Positions 32,161 to 46,000 are shown, numbered from the stretch's first letter. The stretch: DNA of 64,000 nt from Choanephora cucurbitarum (GCA_025331435.1 JAIWNI010000114.1:1-64000); one strand, 5' to 3'. The notes: generated from the letters alone by a model not told the origin. Translations and numbers: made by a program.

Positions 32161-33387
32161 CTTTAACTTTCTTGTAACAAAAGTACAAAAACCTACACGA
32201 GCGAGAGCATTTTCTTGAACGAAATATTGCTCCTCTCAACCTTGTTGAACTTGATAGAGTCATCTGAAGTACAGCTGAGAATACGCATGTAAGTTTGCTT
32301 CGGTAGGAGGCTTGTGTTCAGAAGCATCGGATCTTGAGCCGTGTCTAAGCGATCATTGACCTAAGCTTCCATTAGCTTCGTTACCTTCAACACAAGAAAG
32401 CCAAGGAGAAGGACAATTATTTTTAATTGAGAGCATGTTTAGTTAACAACTTTCTTTGCAATACTAATGAATAATCACCACTGTAGAATTCACTACTGCT
32501 CTTTATACCAATTTCAAAAGGAATGAAGTTTTTTTTTGACTCATAATTATCAACTGTATTGTCTCTAACTAGTGTCTCATATTGCTTTGCCATCGACGAG
32601 ACGATTGCTGGGAAATCCTGGCTTTTGTAGTCCTTGATCCGAAGCTAAAACTTTCTTTCAAATTCCTTAAAGCATTCCTGCTTCATACAGGAACGGTGGA
32701 AAAGAGGTTAGGATACAGAGAATAAGATACAACGGAAGACTGTTATCATTCTTCAATTAAGGCAGCAAACACAGCACCAGCATAAGCTACTCAATTTGTG
32801 TGTGCAACAATCTCTTGCAATTTCTTGATGAATCCTTCAAACAGGCAAACGTTTTTCAAGTTTAGTACAAATCACAAACACTGGTTATGGCTTGGCTACT
32901 CTACTTGATCAGCAGTTAGTTAACCGACTTTTTGTTTTAATCTTGTGCAACTAGTGATCGTTGATTAAATTTCTCTTTTCTGACAGCCTAGCTTAGACAT
33001 CAATAGTATCAATTCTCGGTTTGAATTGATGATCACTGTCATAAATTTGTTACCAGCATTTTTGAAGTTTTGCACAAACTTAAAGTACTTAAGGTCATGG
33101 TGATGTAATGAATAATCCTTTAATCCACACTGTCATCCACTTCTATTTGGACAGCTCGGGCTAATTGTATAAGAGTAAATCAACTTGAAAGTACATTTTC
33201 AACAACCAAATGCTTATCAATAGAGAATTAAAGAATTGTAACTGAATTTTCGGTGAATTAGACTAGCATTTTCTTTTTAAATACGCTGAAGTTGAAATTA
33301 AATGCATACCAAGATGAACAATGATCAATCAAATTTGACTCTCTTTTCTTTTCTTGTGGGGAAACTTTCTCTTCTATTTTTTTCTCT
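32161..33387. other. Non-coding region upstream of the dynamin gene
   Basis: No gene is supported. The left part may include the decayed 5' end of the Fanzor-like relic. The last 100 bases are pyrimidine-rich and lead into the dynamin start codon. Confidence 0.5.
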
Positions 33388-35884
33388 ATGCCTGATCATA
33401 TCATTGGATTGATCAACAAAATACAAGATGCGCTTGTATCTATTGGCGGCAATGAAAGTCTCGATTTACCCCAGATTATCACAGTAGGAGAACAGAGTTC
33501 AGGCAAGTCTTCTGTTTTGGAGCATATTGTCCAACGCGACTTTTTGCCCCGAGGTAGCGGTATCGTCACGCGCCGACCATTAGTATTGCAGCTAATCACC
33601 AGTCAACATGGAGATGACTACGCCGAGTTTCTACACTTGCCTCAACAGAAGTTCTTTGACTTTGATCAAGTACGGGCCGAGATTGCAAACGAAACTGATC
33701 GTATAGCGGGGACCAACAAAGGCATTTCACGATCGCCCATTCATTTGAAGATCTATTCCAAGAACGTTCTTAATTTGACTTTGATTGATCTACCTGGACT
33801 GACAAAGGTAGGTACTTAAGTTCACATGTACGCGGATATGGATAGCTGCTTATGCATATACACTTGTTTTATCTTTGATTTGTCAACATTCAAAAGATAC
33901 CGATAGGTAAAAAAAAAGGAAACCAAGAGAGGAAGAGAGAGAGTTCAAGTTTAACTAAATTGGCTTCTTTATTAGGTGATCAACCTCATGACATTGACGT
34001 TCAGATTCGAAAGTTAGTATTGGACTATGTATCAAAGTCAAACAGGTAAACACTACTTTTCTTTTACACTCTCAATTCAAATAACGAATATCTTTTCAAG
34101 CATCATCTTGGCCGTAACCCCTGCAAACGCAGACCTTGCCAACTCCGATAGTCTCAAGTTAGCTAAGCAGATAGATCCTGCAGGACAAAGAACTATAGGT
34201 GTTCTGACCAAATTAGATCTTATGGATGCAGGCACACACGCGTTAGATGTGTTGACGGGTAAGGCATTCCCGCTGAAACTCGGATTTATTGGGTTAGTCA
34301 ATCGAAGCCAGCAGGACATTATTACGAACAAATCGATGCAGGAAGCTATCAAGTCAGAGCAATTATTCTTCCAAAGCCACCCTTCATATAGAAATATCGC
34401 AGATCAATGTGGCTCATTATATCTGTCAAAGCAATTAAATAATGTAAGTCCTCTAATGCCGTAGTGTTATCAGTCAACCAAACTCAAGCTCTTCAAAGAT
34501 TCTTGTCAACCATATTCGTCAAAAACTACCTGACCTTCGTTCGAAATTAAGCTCACTTATTGGTCAAACTCAACATGAGTTAACACAGTATGGTGATCCT
34601 GCATTCCATGGTTCAGTTCATCAGGTAATTTTTGTCTCATCATTTCTCTATACAAGCACATTGGCTGGAAACGGTAACTAAAGATGAAGAGGGGGAAACC
34701 AATTAGGGATCATTGATATTGAGATTATTGACGATGTTTTCAAACGAATTCATATCGTCGATCCAAGGTACATCTGATATCTCTACCAAAGAACTATCAG
34801 GAGGTGCTCGTATCTACTTTATATTCAACTCTATCTTTGGACATGCATTGGATGCTATTCAACCTTGTTCCAATCTAACGAACGATGATATTCGAACAGC
34901 CATCCGTAACTCAACAGGGCCACGCTGTTCTCTTTTTGTGCCTGAAGCTGCTTTTGATTTGCTAGTCAGACCTCAAATCAAGCTGTTAGAAGCACCTAGC
35001 TTACGTTGCGTAGATTTAGCCTTTGAAGAGCTCTCAAAGATTTGCCATACATGTGGGACAAAGGAAATCACCCGTTTCCCACAATTACATGCTCAGCTAG
35101 TTGACGTTGTTTCCAGCTTGCTACATGAACGATTGACACCTACTTCCGATTATGTTGAAAGTTTGATTGCTATTGAATGTGCTTATATCAATACAGATCA
35201 TCCTGATTTTCCTGGTGCAGCTGGTGCTATGGCTGAGCTTCACAAGAGACATCGCGAGGAGGAAAAGGCAGAGAGAAAGAGAGCAGCTCGTCAACAGTTA
35301 ATGCATCCCGACCAGCCACACCATAAGACGACACGATCCATGTCTATCACATCGATCGCATCTAATGCCTCGTCTCCTCCTAGAGATTCTTTTCTTAACG
35401 CTTTTTTCAATGGCAGCCAACATGCTATCAACAAGCCTTCGTTAGGGTTGTCTACAGAAGAGCGTTTCTCAAAGATGATGGCTTCCTTATCAGACGGACT
35501 GGATAACGAAATCAAGGTGACCACTAGTGAGAGAAACGACAAAGAAGTTGAATTGATCCGTACAGTATATCTTTTTACTTTCTTGTTGGTATATGATTTG
35601 CTTTTCTAATCATTTAAAAAAAAACATTAGGTTACTTAATTACAGCATATTTCAATATTGTACGTAAAACTATTCAAGATTTAGTACCCAAAGCTATTAT
35701 GCATTTGCTAGTCAACTTTACAAAAGAAACAGTACAGAACCGACTTGTTTCTCATCTCTATCGAGAAGAACTATTTGCAAATCTTCTCCAAGAAGATCCA
35801 GCTATTGCAACAGAAAGAGAGAGATGTAAAGCTATGTTGGAAGTATACAAAAATGTATTTTCATTGATCAGTGAAGCCATGTAG
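33388..35884 (+). CDS. Dynamin-family GTPase, Vps1-like
   Basis: Seven exons (33388-33807, 33897-33906, 33976-34045, 34101-34443, 34499-34624, 34707-35559, 35631-35884) encode 691 residues, close to yeast Vps1 (704). The GTPase domain has P-loop GEQSSGKSS (usually GSQSSGKS), [15 protein letters not shown]3 DLPGLT and G4 TKLDLMD. The dynamin middle domain and a C-terminal GED ([15 protein letters not shown]...) follow. Between them lies a basic, serine-rich insert ([11 protein letters not shown]...), which replaces the PH domain. Vps1 pinches membranes in endosomal/vacuolar traffic and peroxisome fission. Dnm1 (mitochondrial fission) is the alternative; the start [16 protein letters not shown] fits Vps1 better. 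Exon 2 is only 10 nt long and encodes Ile-Pro-Ile-Gly. Confidence 0.9.
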
Positions 35885-35975
35885 TAAATAGAATAAATAT
35901 GTAAATAGACAAATGAAAAGAAATGAAACTGATATTTAAGAAGAATAAAAAATAAGTAATATCTAACAGCTTGTT
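35885..35975. other. Short convergent 3' region
   Basis: Only 91 bp separate the stop codons of the dynamin gene (plus) and the carotenoid oxygenase gene (minus). The two transcripts probably overlap at their 3' ends. AT-rich AATAAA-type signals occur on the plus strand. Confidence 0.5.
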
Positions 35976-38333
35976 TTAGCGTTGCTCTTCTCGGAGACGA
36001 TAAGAGCCATGTGCAAAACTAAGAGGCACCAGTTTTTCTAGACCTGCTGTGGCCAAAACTTCAAATGTTTGTGCATCAAGTACAAGCAAGAATGAGGTGG
36101 CTCTAGCTGAGTCCATCACAATACTTAGCAACACACCTTCATCTTCTGCAACTCGATCCTGAGGTCCTACTGGAGGTCTTGGGACGAATATAGCTTCACT
36201 AGAATAACAGGCATCCTGATGCCATGATGCACAGACTTGGTTTGTCTTGACATTCTTAGAAAAAAAAGAGAGAGAGAGTTAATATTGCCCTAAAATAACA
36301 TTCATCATTTAAACCACTTTACTATCTTAACTATGCTGTCCCAAACAGCACCATTCTTCAACGCGTTTTCAGCAGAAAAGCTCAGGCCATACATAAATGA
36401 ATAGTCTTTCATCTTATAGTTTGGATGAATTTGAGGTAGCTCGACTGAAGGTTGTGCACACTTTGTAAATGAAGCGATAGGCATCCATGAATACCATTTG
36501 TTTGTGCTATCTTCATTGTTGTATTCTATGTCGTTGGATGGTACAGAGGCAGATTGTCGCTTTTTGCCCAATATACTAAAGACAGATGAAAGTCGAGTTG
36601 ACATGTTGTTTTTCGACGGTATGGACCTGTTGTTCGCAAGATACTGAATAGACACCTCTTCAATCTTATTTAGCGTGTATCGTCTTAACTCAGAAGCCAC
36701 CAATCGAGCAGGTTTCATGTCGTTGGGATGGCGCAGGAATTCAGTTCTCAATTGTCTGGCAATTGTATCATCCGGATAACATATCATATCCAACACAACA
36801 TTACCATAGTCATCTTCGAACGCATTGACGTGGTTGAATATGAAACAAGGATCAGATCGAAATGTAGCAACTACCTGTCCATTTTGACGCGAGATAACAT
36901 AGATCAACATAGGTTCAGAAGGTTGAAAGGAGAAAGAATCCATGATGCTCTCATTCCAGTTAAACTTGACTCCACCTGTGTTGGCTAACATGGGATGGAT
37001 AGCTAACAGAATGTATCGTGGTGTAATAGAGAATGTGTTGATAAAAGCCATAGGTGCTGTAATTGAGCCAATAAGCTCGCCCTTAGGATGACGATCACTG
37101 ATTGAGAAGAAATGATATTGTGCAGATTGATAGCCTACTTCCAACGTGAAATTAATGTATTCGCCTGTACGTGCATCAAATTGACCGTTTGGACAGGCAC
37201 TTGCGCCTTTAAAGGCAGGATTAATTTGATTCCATGTCCATAAGCGTGTAGGACTTAGATCAAAAGGATCCAATTCTTGTACCTAAACAGTTTTTTTTTT
37301 TTTTTTTTTTTTGGTTTAGTTCTCTATGTCTTTCTTATCCATAACAGAATGGTGAGTTACTTGCATGATTGGCAAAATTCTGAGCAAACAATCTTCCTTC
37401 GAATCCAGGCAATGAGGCAAGTACACGTGCCCCACATGGTTCAGCATCAGGCTTAGTCACTTTGGAAGAGCCTAAAATCTTTGACAACACTGTTTGGTTT
37501 GTATCGGACATAAAAAGACCTGCTGGATGTTGAGGCGCATAACCATGATGTTGTCTGATTTTCTCTACTAGTCTACGGCTGGTGGATCGATTTCGATAGG
37601 TAACTGTGTTTCTTTGACCGTTCAAATCAAAACGATTGACAAGCGGTAGTCTATTTAAATAGAGAGAGAGACGAATCAACAACAAACAAATCCAAAACAA
37701 AATAGATACGTTACGCATCGAACCAATGGCCAAATGTATATAGGGCTGTAGCATTCACCAATTCACCTTCTATCTCTGTTTTGCGCAAATACTTTATATC
37801 ATAGGTAGCTGGGCCTATAGTAAAGTACTCTGCTATAAGCCATTCAGGTAAATGTCCCAACACTGTTAGGTCATCTATTTGATCGCTATCTTGAAAATTT
37901 TGGAAACCCTAAAATGCCATAAAATTTAAAAATAAAATAAAACAAACTAATTCATTTGATTTACTTTTGCAGCTGAGGTATCTGCATCAAGTATGACTTC
38001 ATCTTGTCCAACGTGTTCTGAAGTTTGTGAATCATGAGTTTCTTCTTGAAGCAAATGGTTGCTTTCAACTGGGGCTGAAGTAGCCCATGGATCGTCCTCT
38101 TCATCATCGTCTTCTTCTCTTAGGGAGGCTGTAGCCAAGGGGTGTTCTTTCCTTGTTTCCTCTTCTTGTTTCCAATCATTGATTTCTGAGGCAAGTTCAG
38201 TATGGCTATCACTTTGTTCAGATATGACGTGAACATCATTGGAGAGCGATATTTCCTGTAGTTGCTCAATATCCAAAGAGTCCTTGTTATTCTCTGAACT
38301 ATCTTGTTGAGTCAAAAGTGGTTTGTCTGTCAT
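35976..38333 (-). CDS. Carotenoid cleavage oxygenase (RPE65/BCO family)
   Basis: Five exons (38333-37965, 37908-37715, 37650-37361, 37275-36323, 36254-35976) encode 694 residues. After an acidic N-terminal extension of about 123 residues the beta-propeller fold of carotenoid oxygenases begins: GHLPEWLIAEYFTIGPATYD, HWFDALPLVNRF. Signature parts include FNHVNAFED (iron-ligand histidine), WDSIVKINVKT, EAIFVPRP, EDEGVLLSIVMD and the final PLSFAHGSYRL. In Mucorales such enzymes cleave beta-carotene or its fragments toward trisporic acids, the mating signals; AcaA, Tsp3 and CarS-type enzymes belong here. Which of them this is cannot be decided by eye. The acceptor of intron 3 was chosen at TACAAG because it alone keeps phase with a GT donor. 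Confidence 0.88.
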
Positions 38334-40095
38334 TTAGTGAATAAAGAAAAAGAAGAAAAGAAAGATAGTCCAGAGCAGATAATTGTTCTCTGCAAAATTA
38401 AAAAAAAAAAATCGATTTGAAATACAGCGTATGGGTTCACACTGTAACACTAGATCGCTGTTCAATACGTCGATAGAGCGTGATTGGCTATTGTTACCCC
38501 ATACCTAGTTGCGGTTAGAGACAAAAACGACAATGGAAGCAATTTAATCTCAGTTGAATGTATACCGCTTGATTTTGAAATGCGTTATGGTCAACCTACT
38601 TATTCAAATAGTACTAAGTTCATAAGCTTGAAACAGTTGAACTCTATTCATAACCTTTGTTTATGTATAAGGGGACATATAACTTTGGTAGTTTCATTAG
38701 TGCTCCTGAAAATATTAGAAAAAAATAACTCTGGAGACTAACGTAGCGATACATTCTATAGCTTAATTGCTTTTAACTGGACGACAAGCTAAAGAAAGAA
38801 GCTACGGATATGCTAGTTGTCATATAGTGGGGCTAATAACACAGTGTTTAAGAAACCTATTACAAAGATGCTTTTTGCTAACGGGAGGGTGTAGGTCAAG
38901 ATATATATATATCTTCAAGATTGATTGTTGATAGCCTTTCTCTTTCTTTACGCCGCCAAAAAGAAAGTAGAAATAATGTATTCAGACAAACTTCTGCTAT
39001 CAATAATCATTTCTCTTCCTTGCTTGTTTAAGACTAACTAAAAGCCCATAAGCTGGCTGTTATTTTTCACAGTTGGTTTCATCCATATGTATACTTTGTC
39101 AATGAATCTTTTCTTTCTCACTTTTGACAGATACTCCTTCTGTTGTACATTGCGCATTTGTCTTTATTCGATAGGTAACTTAAAAGAAACAGATTATATT
39201 AACAAGAAATCGAAAGGTGATGCGTCGATTCTAAAATAGAGTTGGGTTTGTTTATAGCATCAAAATCGTTTTAATTCAAGATTTCCTAAGTGCAGAATGG
39301 GGTTCGATCTTCGGATGATTCTATGCAGCCTAAGGGAAAAGATCGTAATTCTTTATCAGTAGTAGGTACTGGTGAAGAAATAACAAGCTGAAAGCCGTAA
39401 AGGATAGTGAGAAGGCTAGTAAAAATAGTTCTTGAATTCATTGGATTAATTGGGAGAAATATGGAAAATTAAAGAGAGAGAGAGAGAAAAGATACAGAAA
39501 AGAATGATGGTCGAAGTCTACTTTTTTATATCTTTAAAAAGGAGAATAGACTCTTTGTTTCTGTTATGTGTCTGCCTAAAAAGGAGAAAAAGAGAAAGAG
39601 AGGGAAAATTAGAGTAAGAGAGACAATTGAATGATTAAATCACAATGAAGACAGTTGTCAAATTTGACAATGGCGTTTTAGTCTCGAGTCAACACAGGAC
39701 TGCTTAAATATGCTGATAGGCAATCTAATTTTAAACAAAGAGAGAAAGTACCGAAAACAAAACAAAAACAAAAAACAAAGGATAATGCGTAATTCTTTAT
39801 TGAACAATAGAATTGAAATGTTGCTAGTGGGTTAATTGCAAATGAGATTTCGCCCTGTGTCTTTTTTTTATTGTATAGATGGCATATAGACTGCTTGTAC
39901 CAATTGAGTGTCCTATTTCAGTTCAAAATCCTGGATCTCACAATGATACGATAGTCAGTTCAATATATCTTGAGACAGGCAATGCTATCACCCTACAAGC
40001 TCAAATGAAGCATTGATATTTCAAGCACCGGCTTCTTTCTCGGTTAAAATTTACTTTTTTTTACTTTCTATTTTTCTTCTATACTTTAATTTGAC
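38334..40095. other. Non-coding region upstream of carotenoid oxygenase and Rrn6-like genes
   Basis: This is the divergent promoter region of the two neighbours. It contains a 13-bp Tc1-TIR-like end (38434-38446), purine-rich tracts (39471-39490 and 39578-39625) and an 85-codon open stretch (38484-38741) that I do not consider a gene. Confidence 0.5.
38434..38446 (-). repeat. Solo Tc1/mariner TIR tip
   Basis: Read on the minus strand, TACAGTGTGAACC is identical to the tip of the 28669-29492 element including its TA. The sequence beyond differs from that element, so it would be the end of a related but different family. No partner end was found nearby. Confidence 0.35.
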
Positions 40096-42862
40096 ATGGA
40101 CGATCTTGTCGAAAGATCAGAGTTCCCGTTGCTTTCTGCAGATCCGCACAAAATAGTGGTTGATGCGGGATTTCCTCTTCACAAGTTCCATGAAAACCAG
40201 CCGAGTAAGTTGTCGAGATTCAACAAGATCAAACTGACTGACGCAGTTAGAAGCCATTCAACATGTCGAAGAACATGAGATCCTGCCACGAACAAACGAC
40301 TTCAGACCTACACCTTTAACTAGAAAAGCAGATCTAAAGCATTATGTAGAGAAGTGCGATGAAAGACCTTGATGGCTAGAGTTCTCATTTTGGCTTTCTT
40401 TTTCAAACATAGGTATCTCGTATCTTTCAAGACGTGCCAGAATTAAGCATGGCACAACTACCACGATCTGAAGTGTTGAATCTTTTGTCAGACGATATAC
40501 ATATTCGACGTAGTCATGAAGCCATGGATCCACTGATAGGCAACAGTTTAGCTCATTTTGCATACGATGGATTGGAATATTATTTGTTGTGTGCTGGTCC
40601 TTCCTTGTCTAACTTAGGTATAAAAGAAAAACAATCAAAGATACACTAGAGGATTATTTTTCAACTAAAGACAAAAGTGATCTCTTAGTGCTTTTATCCA
40701 CGCAGCTCAAGCCATTTGAATATAGAGATCATCAAACTACAGTGAACTTACCTTTCGATGCTATATCAATTCATGATACTGTTGACCTTCAGTATCCTAT
40801 ACGACAGATTACTACACAGCTCAGTAGCAACAACAAGCAAGTGGTGCTCATCAGAACAACATCTACCATTCATTTGTTTGTGTTTCAGCCAAATCAGACA
40901 TTGGATCAAATCCATACTGTTCATGTACCACAACTAACAGCGACAAGACCGACTGTTGATTATTCTATGCCAATTCATGCAACCCTTAGTCCGTTTGATA
41001 TGTATCATTATGCGTTCATTACCAACAATGGATATATGGCTATTGTAGATGGGCTTAAAGGGAAATGGATTTGTGAAGAAGAAGGCGAAACTATACCAGA
41101 TGAAGTAACCTATTGCTCTCGTTGGAGATCATGTGCATTTGGAAAATCGCCTTTTACACTCCTGGTGGCTTCTCCCGAATGCATTCAAGAGAAAGAGTTT
41201 ACAGTAAAGTATTTGTGTTGATTCTTGTGTATTTCCCAGCTAACGCATGTCAATGATATGATAGGCAGATCAAGTCAAGACTACCTTATTGGCTAAGCCC
41301 AATGAGCGTATTATTGCATTTCATGCGATGAACAGGCATGTCTATTGTTTCTCTACATTAGAGTCTGTAGTCATTATGGATCAATTGGTGCCTCAGAGAC
41401 CTGTGATGACATGGCAACATCAGCTTCGAGGTTTACCCTTTCATTTCTTGGTCAATCAAATAGAAGAAAATCAATGTAAGCGAATGCTTCAGCAAAGACA
41501 TAACTGTTTATTTACTGAACCAATCTAAAAAAAAAATAGGGAGCATTATGGTGTTTACAAGAGATGCTCATTATACAAGCATGATGACATTTTCTTATGA
41601 TAGAACAGGGTAAAGTATTTACACAAGTGTCTATTTATAAGAATACGACCGTCTAATTTTACCTTAGCTTGTTGCCTAAACCTCAAGTGCTTGAAACACA
41701 CAATATGGAACTCTCTGTCCATACATTTGAAGAATTCTATGAATTCAACAATAGAATCAAACCTGTAGGTATCTTATGCAAATCATTTGAGCAGCCTTCT
41801 ACTCTTTTTGGACTCTATCGAATTTTTGAAGATGGATCTATGCGTGTACATTATATCGCCAGAGACAAAAAAAAGGGTGGGACATTTATCAGTCGACCAG
41901 CCTATCGTATTGATCAAAGTCATACTCGGTTTGAAGCGTTGCTGAATGAAGTCAAGCTAGCTATATTGCCTGAACGCATGTATACTGCTGAAAGGGAAAG
42001 AGAAGTCGTTCGCCTAGACACGACGCAATATCAAGACTATCTGCAAGAAGAAGTCCATCAAGATGAGAAGAGACTGAATGACAAGATCAAACCTAAAATA
42101 GCGTCTGGTGCACGACAAATAGCTTGTCCTATGTCGTACAAAAATCTATTGGAAGATCATTCGGATCATCATACCCAAGAGGAACTTTTTTCATTCTTAA
42201 CAGAGATGCAACAATACGAGCCTATTGAGCTTATAGAGAATTCAATCAAGATACCCAGCGTGCTCAAAGACACATCCTCCACTAATCCAGTATTGCATCA
42301 AAAGCTTCTACAGGCACACGCAAAGGAGATCAAGTTGGCCAGTACTATCCTTCGTCCGCTTAAACAACAAGACAACAAAATGGAATACTTGCCTCATGTA
42401 TCATTTGAATCCACAACTACTACTAAAGTAATGGCCTCATGTTGGACTTTAGATAACCGACCTTACTCAGAACTTGTGTTCCCTGAGTACGATACCGAGA
42501 CTGTACCTGTGCCTGAGACATTCCCCTCTGTTCAAACAACCAGTTCATCCTTGACTGCTTCTGTTCCCACTATTGTGCTGGAAGACGTGGATGATGAGCT
42601 GCCTGATATTCCTACAGTAGCCTCAGTCAAGATAAAGACATCAAGCCAAAAGAAAGAGGAGCCTGAAGAAGAAGAAGAGGAGCCACTGTTTATGTCTTCT
42701 CAAAACGCCTCACGTCCTACTCTCTCTTCTCTAGCTGGCCTTACTAGTCCTGCGCGTTCATTTGCCAATGTATCTACACAACCTTTGGCTGGTGCTTTCG
42801 GGTCTCGACAGAAGTCTGTTGCCAAAAAGAAGAAGAAGCCAAAGACATCAGGTTTCAAGTAA
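40096..42862 (+). CDS. Rrn6/TAF1C-like RNA polymerase I core factor subunit
   Basis: Seven exons (40096-40204, 40251-40345, 40413-40617, 40689-41203, 41265-41475, 41540-41609, 41668-42862) encode 799 residues. The N-terminal two thirds look like a WD-type propeller, with alternating strands such as STIHLFVFQPNQT, HYAFITNNGYMAIVDG and GSIMVFTRDAHY. A helical domain and an acidic serine-rich region follow. The C-terminus PLAGAFGSRQKSVAKKKKK...SGF strongly resembles the SQP..GSFG..KKKKK..GF tail of Rrn6/TAF1C. This factor recruits RNA polymerase I to rDNA promoters. The identification rests mainly on overall layout and the tail. A 32-nt intron option at 40618-40649 was rejected for a 71-nt intron in the same phase. 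Confidence 0.7.
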
Positions 42863-43018
42863 GAGATACTTTGCCCCTATTTTTTTCTTGGTGATCATTA
42901 CTTTTATCAGGTGACCGTGAGCCTTTCAATGAATCGTGGTAAAAATTGTAAATAAATAAATAGATAGATAGATACGCTTAAGATAGCCCTTTCTCTTTTT
43001 CTCTTTATTTTATTTATT

Positions 43019-46000
43019 ATGTTTCGACAGACCACAAGGAATCGATTGACTCAATATACAAATACTCGATTCAGTCTGAGAAAAAGAAGTTATCACGATG
43101 ATGGTGTCTACGGATATCGCGTACCTAAGGAATTTAAGATGCCTGATTATACCTCAGAAGAACTATCCAATCGTATGAAATATGGTAGTCTGCTGAGAAT
43201 GATACAAGCCTATCGTACGCATGGTCATGAAGGTGCTCATTTAGATCCATTGAATATCATGAAGAGAAAGTAAAGTTAGATATAAATCAAAAGAAGAAGA
43301 GGGACTGACATGTAAATTTCATTAGGGAAGTGCTTGCCTTAAAGCCTGAACGTTATGGACTTGACAAGAGCCAAAGTGATCTCTACAATTTAGCAGGTAA
43401 GAATTCAGATAGAAGCCATGAACAGCAATAGGCTGACCAGAATGATCCAGGTATACTTCACGTCAATGATGCTGTACAGGAACAAAGTGTTACTAGCAAA
43501 AACGAAGCGGACTTTGAAACTATCCTAAATCACCTTCAAGCTGTCTACTGTGGGAAAATTGCCTATGAATTTATGCATTTACCTGTAAATCTGAATTAGT
43601 ACACTCTAGTTATTTTCTCACGCTGACATGTCAATTGCTTTCTTTCTAAATGTAGTCTGCTAGTGAAAGAAGATGGTGGTATCATGCTGTTGAGAGCTGG
43701 GATAAGCCACAAATGACAAATGAACAAAAGAAGCGTATCCATCATTTACTCTCCAAATCTGAAGTGTTTGACCACTTCTTGGCCAAAAAGTTCCCTAATG
43801 TAAAACGTTATGGTTTAGAAGGAGCCGAAAGCATGATGGTAGCCTTGGATCGTCTGTTTGAACTGTCTGCTCAACAGGGCATTCAGGACGTTGTGATTGG
43901 TATGCCTCATCGTGGTCGATTGAACTTGTTGTGTGATTTGCTTGAGTATCCTCATGCAGCTCTATTCCACAAGATGAAGGGACACCCTGAAGTGCCTGCA
44001 GATACCTTTGCTTCAGGCGATGTCATTTCCCACTTGACCAACAATCCCACTCTAGACTACAATGGAAAGCCTGTGCATGTCTCACTATTGCCTAATCCTT
44101 CTCATCTTGAGGCTATCAATCCTGTAGCCATGGGCAAGGCTAGAGCAAAACAAACAGGTCTCTTGAGCAGTCAATCTGACACTGATTGTAACTTGGGTGA
44201 TCGGGTCATGTGTGTTCAAATTCATGGTGATGCTGTAAGTGTCGTGTGCTATAAAGATCCTAATGAGAGCTTGATATTGATTTTGTTATGTTTCACATTG
44301 TAGGCCTTTTCTAGTCAAGGTATCGTGATGGAGTCCTTGGCCATGTCTAATCTACCTCACTACTCATCTGGTGGTTCAGTTCATATTGTTGTCAACAACC
44401 AACTGGGCTATACTACACCCGCTCAAAACGCGCGTTCTTCTGCTTACTGTTCTGACATTGGCAAGATGATCAATGCGCCTGTAGTCCATGTCAACGGTGA
44501 CTTCCCTGAGGATGTAGCCCGTGCCTTGGATGTTGTCTTTGAATACCGCAACAAGTTCAGAAAGGATATCATTCTTGACTTAATGTGTTACCGTCGATGG
44601 GGTCATAACGAACTGGATGAACCTGCCTTCACTCAACCCTTGATGTACAACAACATTCGTCATCGTACCTCTGTACCCAAGCTATATGAAAAGAAACTTT
44701 TGGAGGAAAAGGTATTGGCTTCAGACCAGGAAGCTACAAGCATCCGAGAACGTCATGTTGAAGCTCTGGAGAGTCAGTTGGCTAAGGCGGAAGGATACGT
44801 TCCTGATGCAAATCAATTCCACCTAGACAAGAACTGGAAGGGAATGCAACATATCAAGACAGGCAAAGAGCAACAACGACCTGACACAGGCGTTGACTCA
44901 CACACCTTGGTGGAAATTGGTCAACTCTCAGTAACACCACCTGAAGGCATTCAAGTCCACCCTCGATTGCAAAAGTATCACATTGATCAACGTATTAAGA
45001 AGCTCAAGGCTGGCCAAGCGATCGATTGGGCCACAGCTGAAGCATTGGCCTTTGGTTCATTGATTCAAGAAGGTTATGATGTGCGTATCTCTGGTCAAGA
45101 TGTCGGTCGAGGTACTTTCTCTCAACGCCATGCTATGTTTGTCTGCCAACAAACAGAACGTGCTTTTGTTCCCTTGAACCATATGAAGAAGGATCAAAAG
45201 AACTTCTTGGAGGTTGCCAACAGTCCACTTTCCGAGTATGGTGTGCTTGGTTTTGAGTATGGTATGTCCATGGAATCACCTCGCCGCTTAGTACTCTGGG
45301 AAGCTCAATTTGGTGATTTCTTTAACGGTGCTCAAATTACGATTGATACATTCTTAGCCAGTGGTGAAGAGAAATGGTTGAAGCAAAGTGGGCTAGTCAT
45401 GCTCTTGCCTCATGGTCAAGATGGTGCTGGACCTGAACATTCTTCTAGCCGAGTTGAACGGTTTTTGCAGGTAAAACAGAAAGAGGGTGATGAAACTCAT
45501 GTAGCATACTCATGGATTCTTAGATGAGCAATGATCCATTTGATATTGAAAAGGCCGATAATGTTCCACCAAATTGGCATATTGTCAACTGTACTACACC
45601 TGCTCAATACTTCCACGTGTTGCGTAGACAGGTAAGCAGACGGGATTCTTTCTGTCAACATGTAAAACTAAGCTTATGAAATAACATAGATGTTACGGGA
45701 TTACCGCAAGCCTCTCATTGTTGTCTCTCCCAAGAGTTTATTAAAGTCACCTGTAAGCATGATTGATTCTTTTTTTTTTTCATTTCACTCTAATGCAATC
45801 TTTAGGTGGCTGTTAGCCGTTTAGACGATATGGCACCTGGTACTTCCTTCCAACCTGTCTTGACTGATTCTTCTATTCAAAACCCCTCCAAGGTAGAAAG
45901 AGTTGTGTTTGTGTCTGGCAAGTTTTACTATGACCTTGTCAAGGAAAGAGATCAACGCCAGTTGAATGACAAGATGGCTTTGATCCGAGTAGAGGAAATG

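Noticed and set aside
40618..40649. 32-nt intron in the Rrn6-like gene
   Set aside because: Shorter than any other intron here. A 71-nt intron (40618-40688) keeps the same phase and has a better branch region.
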